Origin: Rhodococcus koreensis
GTDB lineage: Bacteria > Actinomycetota > Actinomycetes > Mycobacteriales > Mycobacteriaceae
NCBI RefSeq assembly: GCF_900105905.1
Contig: NZ_FNSV01000005.1
Coordinates: 868,001-932,000, forward strand
Reading direction: 5' to 3'
Length of the DNA: 64,000 nucleotides
Under the pieces are notes generated by a model. That model had not been told where the DNA came from, made no database searches, and worked only from the letters and a program-made list of their open reading frames with translations. This document shows positions 35,607 through 47,727 of the stretch, in pieces. Numbering within the stretch: the stretch's first letter is position 1; the number at the start of each line of letters is the position of its first letter. The position numbers were made by a program, and so were the translations under genes.

Positions 35607-36083
35607 ATGACGCAGACCCCAGAGAAGCGGTCCCGCCGCAAGTTCCGTATCGAGCGCCTGATGGGACGCTACGTCGCCAATCCCACCGTGCGAGCGCTCA
35701 ATCGCATCGGGATCGGCACCACACTCGCCACGGAACTCGAAACGATCGGACGCAAGACCGGCCGATACCGTCGTGTCCCGGTCGCCGCAACCTTCGACGA
35801 CACCGGGGCCTGGTTGATCTCGCAACACGGCACGCGATCCGGATGGACGGCGAACATCACCGCCGACCCACGGGTGCGGATCCGGCACGGCGCCCACTGG
35901 CGCACCGGAACCGCGCGATTGGAACCCGGCGACGATGTCGACGCCCGCACACGCACCTTCACATCCCATCCCGACTTCGCCGCGATGACCGCCGCTACCT
36001 TCCGCGCACTACAGAGTGCACCGATTTCCGTCCGAATCACGTTCACCCGCAACCTCGCCGACCCACCACAAGGATCCCGATGA
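35607..36083 (+). CDS. Deazaflavin (F420)-dependent nitroreductase-family protein (Ddn-like)
   Basis: A 158-residue Ddn-family protein: N-terminal amphipathic helix, then LETIGRKTGRYRRVPVAA, GAWLISQHG and NITADPRVRI. These proteins use reduced F420, largely in actinomycetes. The stop overlaps the crotonase start (ATGA), so the two are coupled. Substrate unknown. Confidence 0.88.
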   Translation: MTQTPEKRSRRKFRIERLMGRYVANPTVRALNRIGIGTTLATELETIGRKTGRYRRVPVAATFDDTGAWLISQHGTRSGWTANITADPRVRIRHGAHWRTGTARLEPGDDVDARTRTFTSHPDFAAMTAATFRALQSAPISVRITFTRNLADPPQGSR

Positions 36084-36868
36084 CCGACACCGCTCAACCC
36101 GACACGATCACGCTCGAACGCGACGGACACGTCCTGCTGATCGGCTTGAACCGACCCCACAAACGCAACGCGTTCAACCTCGCTATGCTCGGCGATCTGT
36201 CCCGTGCGTATGCCCTGCTCGAATCCGACCCCGAACTGCGCTGCGGCGTCCTGTTCGCCCACGGCGAGCACTTCACCGGCGGACTCGACCTCGTCGACGT
36301 CGCCCCAGCGATCGCGGCCGGTGAAACTCCGTACCCCGCCGATGGGCGCGACCCCTGGCGACTGGACGGCGACTGGACGACACCGCTCGTCGCCGCAGCC
36401 CACGGCTGGGTCATGACGCTGGGCATCGAACTGCTGCTCGCCGCCGACATCCGCGTCGCTGCGGCCGGCACCCGGTTCAGCCAACTCGAGGTCCGCCGCG
36501 GCATCTACCCGTTCGGCGGCGCCACGCTGCGCTTCCCCCGGGAAACCGGCTGGGGCAACGCCATGCGCTGGATGCTCACCGGCGACGAATTCGACGCCAC
36601 CGAAGCCCACCGCATCGGCCTCGTCCAGGAGATCGCCGACAACCCCGTCGAACGGGCACGCCACATCGCGCACACCATCGCCGACAAGGCCGCGCCTCTC
36701 GGAGTGGACGCCGTCCTCGCCAGCGCGCACCGCGCCCGCCGGCTCGGCGACGACGCCGCAATCTCCCAACTCGGATCCGACGTCGCCCGCCTGTTCGGTT
36801 CCGCCGACGGCGCCGAGGGCATCCAATCGTTGATCGAGCGACGCGACGCCGTCTTCACCGGACGCTGA
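36080..36868 (+). CDS. Enoyl-CoA hydratase/isomerase (crotonase)
   Basis: A 262-residue crotonase: LNRPHKRNAFN at the N-terminus, oxyanion-hole residues around HFTGGLDLVDV and HGWVMTLGIELLLAADIRVAA. It differs from classical hydratases at the usual Glu positions (a Glu is present in LEVRRGIYPFGG), so an isomerase or hydrolase role is possible. Fully within the coupled cluster. Confidence 0.87.
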   Translation: MTDTAQPDTITLERDGHVLLIGLNRPHKRNAFNLAMLGDLSRAYALLESDPELRCGVLFAHGEHFTGGLDLVDVAPAIAAGETPYPADGRDPWRLDGDWTTPLVAAAHGWVMTLGIELLLAADIRVAAAGTRFSQLEVRRGIYPFGGATLRFPRETGWGNAMRWMLTGDEFDATEAHRIGLVQEIADNPVERARHIAHTIADKAAPLGVDAVLASAHRARRLGDDAAISQLGSDVARLFGSADGAEGIQSLIERRDAVFTGR

Positions 36869-36910
36869 CCATACGGGGTCACCCGCCGACACATCCACGA
36901 AGGACTTCGC

Positions 36911-37869
36911 ATGACACCAAGGAATCGATCGACGCATCGCACCGTGAACCCCGACGGTATTGGCGAGGGCGTCGTGACGACGCGGCTCGTTCACGCCTCG
37001 GACGGGGTGCCGCTGGCGGTACACGAACGCGGGAACCCCCACGCGCCGACGGTGATGTGTGTGCACGGGTTTCCCGATGATCACCGGGTCTGGGACGGGG
37101 TGGCGGACGAACTCGCGTCAACGGTGCGTGTGGTGACATTCGACGTACGGGGGTCGGGAGCGTCGGGGCACCCGAGACGAATCCGGGACTACCGCCTCGA
37201 CCAGCTGGCAGACGACATCGGCCGGGTCATCGACGCGGTCTCGCCGGGGCGGCCGGTGCATCTCGTCGGGCACGACTGGGGCTCGGTCCAGGCGTGGCAT
37301 GCCGCCACCGATCCGGCGCAACCGCATCGCATCGCGTCGCTGACCTCGATCTCCGGGCCGTGTCTCGATCACGTGCCCTACTGGATCCGGTCCCGGCTTG
37401 CCGCGGGCCCCCGAGGATGGAAAGACCTTCTGGGGCAGTGGAAGTCGCCGCTGTACATGGGGTTCCTCCAGATCCCCTGGGTCGCCCCGCTGGCGTGCCG
37501 GCTGGGACTGGTCGACGCCGCGATCGCGCTGGCCGGACACTTCGAAACCGGGGCCCCCCCGCAGGCCTGCCGGCGCACAGCGCCCGCGACAACCGCGGCG
37601 CGCTGAGGATCTACACCGCGAACCTGCTCCCGCGCCTGCTCCGCCCGCAGCAACGCACCACCGAGGTGCCCGTTCAGGTGCTCGCTCCGCGCCGGGACAT
37701 CTTCATCACTCCCGCGAGCCAGGTCGACATCGGTCGCTGGGCAATCAATTCACGGGTCCATTCCGTCGACGGCGGGCACTGGGTACCCCTGTTCAACCCG
37801 ACTGCGGTCGCCGACCACGTGCGGTCCTTCGTCTCAGAAGACGCCAACTCGATCAGAGAAGCACGATGA
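36911..37869 (+). pseudogene. Alpha/beta hydrolase (epoxide-hydrolase-like) with a frameshift in a C7 run
   Basis: The first frame from ATG 36911 gives VMCVHGFPDDHRVWDGV (oxyanion region) and LVGHDWGS, where Asp is the nucleophile as in epoxide hydrolases. At 37554-37560 (seven C) the frame changes; adding one C, or removing two, joins ETGAP to AGLPAHSARDNRGAL, and the second frame carries on to GGHWVPLFNP (catalytic His) with a stop at 37869. The joined protein would be 319 residues. It could be a disrupted gene, slippage-controlled or a sequencing error. It overlaps the next gene by 4 bp. Confidence 0.8.
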
Positions 37870-38738
37870 CCACCCAACCCGAGGCCGACAAGGTCGCCCT
37901 CACCGCCCGGAACGTGTCCTGGGACTGGACCGGGCTGCCGATGCACTACTTCGACGCCAACCCGTTCGCAACGCATTTGGCGAACGGGATGAACATGCTC
38001 CTGCCCGAGGGAGAAGTGTTCTTCGTCGAGGTCTTCCAGAAAGCGCTGCCGCTGATCAAGGACGACGCCGTCCGTGCGGACGTGATCGGGTTCATCGGCC
38101 AGGAGGCCACCCACTCGTCGTCGCACCAATCACTGCTCGAGCATCTGAAGGCGCAAGGACTCGACACCGATCCGTACGTCGCGCAGATCCAATGGATGTT
38201 CCGCCGTCTGCTCGGCGACCGCGAATTGACCGGCCGCAAAGCCCATTCCTGGCTGCTCGAGCGGGTCGCCGTCGTGGCCGCCCTCGAACACTTCACCTCC
38301 TATCTCGGGGACTGGGGGCTCAACGCGCGCGCCTGGGACGATGCCCTCGACCCGCAGGTGCTCGACCTGTTCCGCTGGCACCTGGCCGAGGAGGTCGAAC
38401 ACCGGCACGTGGCGTTCGACCTGTTCACCCACCTCGACGGCCGCTACCCGCGCAGGGTGCGCGCATGGCTGATCGCCGCCCCGTTTCTGGTGATCCTGTG
38501 GGCCCGCGGAATCCGCTACCTGATGTCCGTCGATCCCGAACTCGGCGAGGCCGACCGCCGCATCCGGTTTCGTGTTGCTCGGCGGACCTGGCGGAAAGGT
38601 CTGTTTCCCAGCCCGTGGAGCCTGGCACGGATGTTCCTCGAGTACTTCCGACCTCGCTACCACCCCTCCCGGTACGGCTCGACCAGCCAGGCAGTCGCCT
38701 ATCTCGCCTCCTCACCGGCGGCTCGTGCCGCCGCCTGA
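37866..38738 (+). CDS. PF10118-type metal-dependent hydrolase
   Basis: A 290-residue helical protein with metal-ligand-like motifs FFVEVFQKALP, FIGQEATHSSSHQ and AEEVEHRHVAFDLF, typical of the PF10118 family (di-iron-like Glu/His helices). One hydrophobic segment (LIAAPFLVILWARGI) suggests membrane association. It is often found next to ferredoxin reductases, as here, and may work with one as an oxygenase-like pair. Coupled to the preceding gene (ATGA). Confidence 0.85.
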   Translation: MTTQPEADKVALTARNVSWDWTGLPMHYFDANPFATHLANGMNMLLPEGEVFFVEVFQKALPLIKDDAVRADVIGFIGQEATHSSSHQSLLEHLKAQGLDTDPYVAQIQWMFRRLLGDRELTGRKAHSWLLERVAVVAALEHFTSYLGDWGLNARAWDDALDPQVLDLFRWHLAEEVEHRHVAFDLFTHLDGRYPRRVRAWLIAAPFLVILWARGIRYLMSVDPELGEADRRIRFRVARRTWRKGLFPSPWSLARMFLEYFRPRYHPSRYGSTSQAVAYLASSPAARAAA

Positions 38739-38766
38739 GCACCATCGTCCGATCTGGAGTCCGCTC

Positions 38767-39849
38767 ATGACCCGATTCAGTCCCCCACCCGTCCCCCCGT
38801 CGCTGCGCCGGCCGAGCCAACCCGACCGGCTGATGTCCGGCCTACAGTTCGTGGTCCGTGGATACGCCGCCGTGACCAGCCGGGTGCGGATCATCGAACC
38901 TACACCGGTCGATCGGGTACTGCGCCTCGTCGTGGCCGACACGCGCCTCGAGGCCGACGGGGTGCTCAGTCTGCGACTGAAATCCGCGGACCGCTCCGCC
39001 CTACCGCAGTGGCACCCGGGCGCCCACATCGACCTGACACTGCCCTCAGGGAAGGCCCGTCAGTACTCGCTGTGCGGCGATCCCACCGATCGGCGAAGCT
39101 ACCGGATCGCGATCCGGCGCATCCCCGACGGCGGCGGCGCATCGATCGAGATCCACGACCGACTGCCCGTCGGCAGTCGAGTCACCGCGGCTGGTCCCCG
39201 CAACGCCTTCCCCTTCGCCTATCCGCACCTCGCACGGGCCGACCTCTCCCGGGTCGTGTTCGTCGCCGCAGGCATCGGGATCACCGCGATCCTGCCCATG
39301 GTGCGCGCGGCGTCCGCAGCGGGTGTCGATTGGCACCTGACCTACCTAGGCCGTGACACCGCGACCATGGCCTTTCTCGACGAGATCGGCGAACTCGACT
39401 CCGATCGGGTCCGGATCCTCACCGGTCCACGCCGCACGGCCGCCGAGCTGCTCGCACACGCCGGTCCCCGAACGTCGGTCTATTTCTGCGGACCGCCCGG
39501 ACTCCTTACCGATATCCGCACCGCATTCGACCACACCGGTGCCGCCGGTCTGCCTTTCGAAAGATTCAGCCCCGAACCGGTCGTCGGTGGTCGGCGGTTC
39601 GAGATTCTCCTGGCCCGCGCCACAGAATTCGTCCACGTCCCCGCGGATACATCGGCCCTCGCCGCCGTCCAAGAATTACAGCCCGACGTGCCGTACTCGT
39701 GCCGGCAAGGATTCTGCGGCACATGCCGAGTGCGGGTCGTCTCCGGTGACGTCGACCGCCGCGGACGATCGGCGTTCCTCGATGAACCAGACACCATGCT
39801 GCTCTGCACCGACCGCGCGAACTCCACCCCACTCACCATCGACCTGTGA
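38767..39849 (+). CDS. 2Fe-2S flavodoxin/ferredoxin-type reductase
   Basis: A 360-residue phthalate-dioxygenase-reductase-like protein: flavin motif RQYSLCGD, NAD region VFVAAGIGITAILPM and FCGPPGLL, and a C-terminal plant-type 2Fe-2S domain CRQGFCGTCRV...LLC. It passes electrons from NAD(P)H to an oxygenase. The likely partner is the PF10118 protein upstream. GGAGT lies before ATG 38767. Confidence 0.9.
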   Translation: MTRFSPPPVPPSLRRPSQPDRLMSGLQFVVRGYAAVTSRVRIIEPTPVDRVLRLVVADTRLEADGVLSLRLKSADRSALPQWHPGAHIDLTLPSGKARQYSLCGDPTDRRSYRIAIRRIPDGGGASIEIHDRLPVGSRVTAAGPRNAFPFAYPHLARADLSRVVFVAAGIGITAILPMVRAASAAGVDWHLTYLGRDTATMAFLDEIGELDSDRVRILTGPRRTAAELLAHAGPRTSVYFCGPPGLLTDIRTAFDHTGAAGLPFERFSPEPVVGGRRFEILLARATEFVHVPADTSALAAVQELQPDVPYSCRQGFCGTCRVRVVSGDVDRRGRSAFLDEPDTMLLCTDRANSTPLTIDL

Positions 39850-40175
39850 CCGTTCACTTTCCAGCACACCAGAAGGGTCATCCGTGGCCGCTACCGATTC
39901 CGGAGTGAACCCGACCCGGAGCACCGCGACACCCTGATGACGGCTCCTCACGGCACACAGCATTTCAGCCAAGGCAGCGCCGACCCCGACCATGGGATCG
40001 AGTGTCTCGGTCATGATCTCGCCCTCCCCGCCAAGCGGAGTTCGGCAGGGAAACGCCAGACTCAGATCAACCGATTCTCGGTTGATCTGAGCCTCGGGGG
40101 CCACATACCCCTACGTCCGCAAGTGCGAGCGGCGGTAGGGGTCTCGGCACCTGTCCGTTCGGGCGCTCTTTCCGG
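39850..40175. other. Gap with two hairpins
   Basis: A perfect 14-bp stem CTCAGATCAACCGA (40061-40074), loop TTC, right arm 40078-40091, and a second imperfect hairpin bounded by CCCCTAC (about 40108) and GTAGGGG (about 40141). These may end the converging transcripts. A minus frame from ATG 40014 with GGGAGG upstream is noted but not called because most of it is antisense to the reductase. Confidence 0.5.
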
Positions 40176-40900
40176 TCAGGCTATGCGCGCGTGAGGATCG
40201 GGTACGCCGCGATCAGCACTAGCGCGCGGCGCGTGCGAGTGCCTTGCTCGATCTGGATTCGCCAAGAGAATCGCGAGCAAGGCACAAACCGCGGCGATTA
40301 CACCGAGGACTTGAAAGGACGTCGCGTAACCGGCTGCCGGTGTGCTCGCGGCGTCGACGATGAGTCCGGTGCCATAGGGGGCGATGAGTCCACCGATCGC
40401 CATGAGCGCCAAAAACACTCCTAGAGTTCCTGCGGTTTGGTGCGATGGGCAGATTTTCCGCGATCGCAGCGTTGAGCATGGTGAACACCGGCGATGCGAA
40501 GCCGTAGCCGAGCGAGACTACAAGGACTGCCAGGGCCGGGGAAGTGATGGCTGGCAGGACGAGAAGAAAGGCACCACAGACCAACACACCGATGGCGGGG
40601 AGCACGATCCGAATCCTGCGACTCGACACTCCTCGAGTTATCAGACGGTCGCCGATCGTCGACGTCAGCAGCATGAGGATCAACCCCGTGATGCTGGGGA
40701 AAGCGAACATGGATCCAGCCTGCAGACGACTGTAACCGAGGCCGACCTCGAAGTAGGACGGCAACCAAGCGAGGATGACGGACGACATGGCGTACACACT
40801 CATCACCAGGAATACGCCGGTGACGAAGGTACGGGTGGTGAAGATCCGAATCCACGGGATAGTCGGCTCAGTAGCCGAAGATCGAACCACCGTCCGGGGA
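40176..40900 (-). pseudogene. MFS transporter, C-terminal half, truncated and frameshifted
   Basis: The minus strand encodes the second six helices of a major facilitator protein: TIPWIRIFTTRTFVTGVFLV through NAAIAENLPIAP in one frame, then FLALMAIGGLIAPYGTGLIV and AAVCALLAILLANPDR in another. The shift lies at about 40420-40445. The N-terminal half is missing upstream of about 40890, where an IS701-like remnant begins nearby. It probably was an anion:cation symporter-type transporter. Confidence 0.75.
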
Positions 40901-40959
40901 CTACTCCACCCCTTTTTCTCGCAGTGGCAGGGCCCCCACATCACCCATGGACGGCGTCG

Positions 40960-41170
40960 ACAGGATCCGAGCGAGCTCCGGATCGGCGTACACCTCCGCC
41001 GTATGGCGCCACGCCTCGATCGTGGGGCGCGCCCTTCTTCTCCGAACCGGTGTCGCCTACGATCAACGCCCCAGCGCGGTCACCGAGACAGTCGACCACG
41101 TAATCGCGGACATCGTCACGGATCGGCCGAGCCGCTTCTCCTCGGGATTGGTCCCATCCCAAGCGATCTC
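40960..41170 (-). mobile_element. IS701-like transposase remnant
   Basis: A minus-strand frame contains VRDYVVDCLGDRAGALIVGDTGSEKKG, here quoted in parts: VRDYVVDCLGD and LIVGDTG...KKG match the region around the first catalytic Asp of IS701 (DDE) transposases. After KKG the resemblance stops. A different frame just downstream (TIEAWRHTAEVYADPELARI) looks protein-like but was not recognised. Only a fragment survives. Confidence 0.5.
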
Positions 41171-41196
41171 CGACCGTGACGAGGCAACCACACGGG

Positions 41197-42413
<1,217 letters not shown>

Positions 42414-42481
42414 TCCCCCATCCCGAAGAACGGCTCCGACCGGACTGCCCGAGGCGATCACGCCGACCTCTTTTCTCGGCA

Positions 42482-43699
42482 TTATCTTTTTCCGGCCCAT
42501 CCGGCGCGGGGGTCGAATCCGCTTGTTTCCTCTGCCCGGGCGTACGCACGCAGCGCCTCGGCAGCCTCGTGGTCAAGTTCGGGCGGGACCGCGACCTCTA
42601 CGGTTACCAGCAGATCGCCGACCGCGGCGCCGCGGTGGGCCACCCCGCGTCCGCGCAGCCGGAAATTTTTCCCGGACTGGGCGCCTGGCGGGATCTTCAC
42701 ACTGACCTGGCCATCGAGGGTGGGCACGGACAGCACTGTCCCCAAGGCAAGTTCGGCGAAGGACACGGGAACGGTGACGGTGAGATCATCGCCGCTGCGG
42801 GCGAACACCGGGTCCGGGTCCACCCGCACGGTGACATACAGGTCCCCCGACGGTGCCCCGGCGAGACCGGGTTCACCCTGCGCGGGTAGCCGGACGCGTT
42901 GCCCGTCGCTCACTCCGGGCGGGACATGGACTGAGATGGTGCGGGTGCGGTCCCCGATCCCGGCGCCCTGGCAGTCCGGGCAGGGGGTGTCGACGATCGA
43001 TCCCGTGCCCCGGCAATCGTCGCAGGGTTCGCCGAACCCGAGGCCGCCCTGATTCCGGTTGCGCGTCCCGACGCCGTGGCAGTGTGGGCAGGTCCGTTGC
43101 CGGGTTCCCGGTCGTGCGCCGGAGCCGTGACAGCTGGTGCACACCATCGGCCCACTCACCCTCAGCGGCAACACCATCCCGGCGACCGCCTCCCGGAAGG
43201 ACAGCCGGGTCTCGGTCTCGACGTCCCTGCCCCGCCTCGGCCGGGCCGACGCCGCTCGGGTTCCGGCGCGCCGGAACAGGTCTCCGAGCACATCACCCAC
43301 CCCGCCCAGAGGATCGCCCACGGTGAAGGGTGAATGGCTCCCGAACAGGTCCCCGAAGTCGAAGCCGCCCGACCCGGCGCGCGCGGCGGTGGTGGTGGTG
43401 GTGGTGGTGGTGGTGGTGGTGCCAGCTTCAGGACGAAAACCCTTCCTCGCGAACGCCCCGGATCGGAACAGCCGGCGCGTGCGATCGTAGTCCTTGCGTT
43501 TGGCAGGGTCAGATAGCACCGCGTACGCCTCGCTGACGGCCTTGAACCGTTCCCCTACCTGGGTGTTGTGCGGGTTTGCGTCCGGATGCAGCTCCCGAGC
43601 CAATGTGCGGTATGCCTTCTTGATTTCCTCGGCCGACGCCGTTGAAGGGACACCCAGAGCGGCGTAGAAGTCGCGGTCGAGCCATTCCCGCTGCGTCAC
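42482..43699 (-). CDS. dnaJ: DnaJ co-chaperone
   Basis: A 405-residue type I DnaJ: J domain with HPD (ELHPDANP, about residue 38), a Gly/Phe-rich linker holding an 11-Thr tract, a zinc domain with four CxxCxGxG-like repeats (CTSCHGSG, CPHCHGVG, CDDCRGTG, CPDCQGAG) and the C-terminal substrate domains. It stimulates DnaK ATPase. GTG 43699 has AGGAGG upstream. It is the last gene of the dnaK-grpE-dnaJ operon. An hspR gene, usual after dnaJ in actinomycetes, is absent. Confidence 0.95.
   Translation of the reverse strand: MTQREWLDRDFYAALGVPSTASAEEIKKAYRTLARELHPDANPHNTQVGERFKAVSEAYAVLSDPAKRKDYDRTRRLFRSGAFARKGFRPEAGTTTTTTTTTTTAARAGSGGFDFGDLFGSHSPFTVGDPLGGVGDVLGDLFRRAGTRAASARPRRGRDVETETRLSFREAVAGMVLPLRVSGPMVCTSCHGSGARPGTRQRTCPHCHGVGTRNRNQGGLGFGEPCDDCRGTGSIVDTPCPDCQGAGIGDRTRTISVHVPPGVSDGQRVRLPAQGEPGLAGAPSGDLYVTVRVDPDPVFARSGDDLTVTVPVSFAELALGTVLSVPTLDGQVSVKIPPGAQSGKNFRLRGRGVAHRGAAVGDLLVTVEVAVPPELDHEAAEALRAYARAEETSGFDPRAGWAGKR
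43388..43420 (+). repeat. (GGT)11 microsatellite inside dnaJ
   Basis: Eleven perfect GGT units on the plus strand, read as eleven ACC (Thr) codons in dnaJ. It lies in the flexible Gly/Phe linker, so copy-number changes keep the frame. Confidence 0.9.
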
Positions 43700-43782
43700 C
43701 GAGAATCCTCCTTTCCCTCTGGCCGGTAGCTGGAAAAGGGCTACGCGCCAAGAACGGCGTTGACGGGTTCGTGGGCGGCGTC

Positions 43783-44450
43783 TCAGGAATCGTCGCCCGA
43801 TGTTGTGCCCGTGACGTCCCCTGGCCGAGCGGGTCCCTCGACCACGGTGACTGTCGCGGTCCGCAGCACCTTGCCGCCACCGAATGTGTAGCCGCGTCGC
43901 AGCACCCTGCCCACGACGGGATCGCCCCCAGCGCCTTCGTGCTGGACTGCTTCGTGCAGGGTGGGATCGAAGCGGTCGCCCTCTTCACCGAATGCGGCCA
44001 CCCCCAGGCCGCTCAGGATCGCACCGAGTTCGGCCGCGATCGCAGCCAGTGGTCCGGATTCGAGGTCGCCGTGCTCGCGGGCTCGGTCGAGATCGTCGAG
44101 GATCCCGAGAAACTTCGCCGCCACCGATGCCATCGCGGCCGCGACCGCCAGGTGCCGGTCGCGTTCTATTCGGCGCCGGTAGTTGGTGTACTCGGCTTGC
44201 ACCCGCTGCAGATCGGCGGTCAACTCCGCCACTCGATCAGGGTGTTCGCCCGCCTCCCGATCAGTCCGGTACCCAGGGTGCATCTCGGCGTCCGGCGTGG
44301 TCGGGTCGGGTTCCCGTTGTGGGGTCGGGGTGACGGGCTCGCTCGGGGTGTGCTCGCGTACCCGGCCGGTGTCCGGATCGCCACGGCGTTTGTCGGTGAT
44401 CGCGATCGGTTCCCGCGGCGGCTTGTCGCCGTTGCGCCGCTCGCTGCTGG

Positions 44451-44454
<4 letters not shown>
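43783..44454 (-). CDS. grpE: GrpE nucleotide-exchange factor
   Basis: A 223-residue GrpE: a disordered polar N-terminus, a long coiled coil ([22 protein letters not shown]) and the C-terminal beta domain ([33 protein letters not shown]). It exchanges ADP on DnaK. The ATG overlaps the dnaK stop by 4 bp. dnaJ follows after 83 bp. Confidence 0.94.
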
Positions 44455-46298
<1,844 letters not shown>

Positions 46299-46368
46299 GA
46301 CCGCCTCCAGCACCACACCTGGCGGGCGTGGTCCTTCGCGGAACCGCTAGACATCACACCCACCGAAC

Positions 46369-46387
46369 CTGAGTGTTATCGACTCAA
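46369..46387 (-). promoter_or_regulatory. HAIR-type operator (proximal)
   Basis: CTGAG-N9-CTCAA, one mismatch from the HspR HAIR form TTGAG-N9-CTCAA. It is 71 bp upstream of dnaK, at about the promoter. Confidence 0.65.
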
Positions 46388-46421
46388 TTTTCCCTCGGAC
46401 CTGAAATGAGGTCAAGAAGAA

Positions 46422-46440
46422 TTGAGCGTTAGACGCTCAA
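46422..46440 (-). promoter_or_regulatory. HAIR-type operator (distal)
   Basis: TTGAGCGTTAGACGCTCAA: perfect TTGAG-N9-CTCAA with extended symmetry (TTGAGCG/CGCTCAA). With the proximal site it brackets a TTGACC -35-like element (minus strand, about 46411-46416). Confidence 0.75.
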
Positions 46441-47174
46441 CATTGGAGTGTTCGTCGGATGCCGCGGCACCACCGCGTCCCACCTCATCGAAGGAGGGAA
46501 CAACACGACCCGTGCGCGGGCTGGAGGACCGGGGCACCCCGTCGAACCATGGGGGTCGAATCTCGCCCGACACGACCCACCAGGAGGCGATGGTGCCAGG
46601 GCATCTGATCGAACCACTCGATCGACGGAACACCGCAATATTCAGGTGGTCGAAACTGGCCACGATCAACACCCGATTCCACGGCAACTTCGCCTTCACC
46701 GACGGGGTGCTGACCGGCGGGACAGTGATGCGGTTGGATGCGCCTGTGCAACGACGGATCCGCCAGTCGGTCGGGAGCTTATGTATCCGCCTACTGAGAT
46801 GGGCAGGTAGCCGGCGCCGTACCCGCCCGTTGCATTCATGTCGGCGACAATCGAATTGATGTTGGTGCCGATCTCCGGGCCGATACACGGGGCGACGGGG
46901 TTGGCGTTGACCATCGCCACCAGCGTGGAGCCGACGACCACCGGTGGGCCGCCGGGCACGGACATTGCCGCGAGCCGCGCGGCGACCCTGCCAGCGCAGC
47001 GGGCTCCTCGGATAGCTCACGCAGACCGTGCCGTCCGCTCGAGGGCGGCCCCGCGAGTTGTGTGATCGCACCCTTGAATGGGCCGGGACGGCTACACCAT
47101 GACGTTGGGTCAGGCATTGTGTGGATCGGTGCTGCGGTAGCTGCGGTAGCTGCGGAATCATGGGAAGGTGAACG
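46441..47174. other. Long gap upstream of dnaK; fragment of an exported protein
   Basis: About 730 bp with no intact gene. A minus frame at about 46696-46965 reads MSVPGGPPVVVGSTL, ANPVAPCIGPEIG and GGYGAGYLPISVGGY, like part of a small secreted protein, but it lacks a complete signal peptide and start. Near 47131-47155 the 9-bp unit GCTGCGGTA occurs 2.8 times in tandem. Confidence 0.4.
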
Positions 47175-47498
47175 ATGAGCAGCTGGCCCTACTGGTTTGA
47201 GATCGCCGTGATCTGCGGGATCACCGCAGTAGGCACCATCGTGTGGGGACATTGGGAGGAGCACACCCCGAAATGGCGGCGGATCGGGAAGATGGTCGTG
47301 TTTTGTGGCCTGTCGGTCCTGGTCTCCAGCACAGCGGGGCGATTCTGGTTCTTCGTGCTGCTCGGCGCCTTGGTCATGATCGTCCTGCTGGTCCACGCCT
47401 GGTGGCTTCCACGGAAAGGCATCAATGGTTGGACCGGTGAGCCCCGCGAGAAGTACTACGCCCTCCGCGGCTGGAAGTGGCCGCCGGAGGGACGGTGA
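47175..47498 (+). CDS. Small membrane protein, unknown
   Basis: A 107-residue protein with three likely membrane helices (YWFEIAVICGITAVGTIVWG, MVVFCGLSVLVSSTAG, FWFFVLLGALVMIVLLVHAWW) and a charged Trp-rich C-terminal tail. GAAGGTGA precedes the ATG. Codon use fits the region. No family recognised. Confidence 0.7.
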   Translation: MSSWPYWFEIAVICGITAVGTIVWGHWEEHTPKWRRIGKMVVFCGLSVLVSSTAGRFWFFVLLGALVMIVLLVHAWWLPRKGINGWTGEPREKYYALRGWKWPPEGR

Positions 47499-47727
47499 AA
47501 ATCGTTGGCTGATAATCCTTCAGCTATCGGAGAGGTGCGGCAGCCCGTCTGTCACCTGCGGAGACCAGTACACGGGTGGGCCTGTTCGACCGGTGTGGCG
47601 TCGAGTTCTATGAGCACACCTCAATCACGAGCCACAACACGAGGGTCAAGAGAGCGACGCATACACACGAACTCCCCTTGCTTGCAGCGTCAAGGCGTGT
47701 CGCTCCTCTCCGACGTCGATCAATACT

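Noticed and set aside
39676..40104. Minus-strand frame with GGGAGG before ATG 40014
   Set aside because: The ribosome site is good, but more than half of the frame is antisense to the well-supported 2Fe-2S reductase and no family is recognised. Kept as a note.
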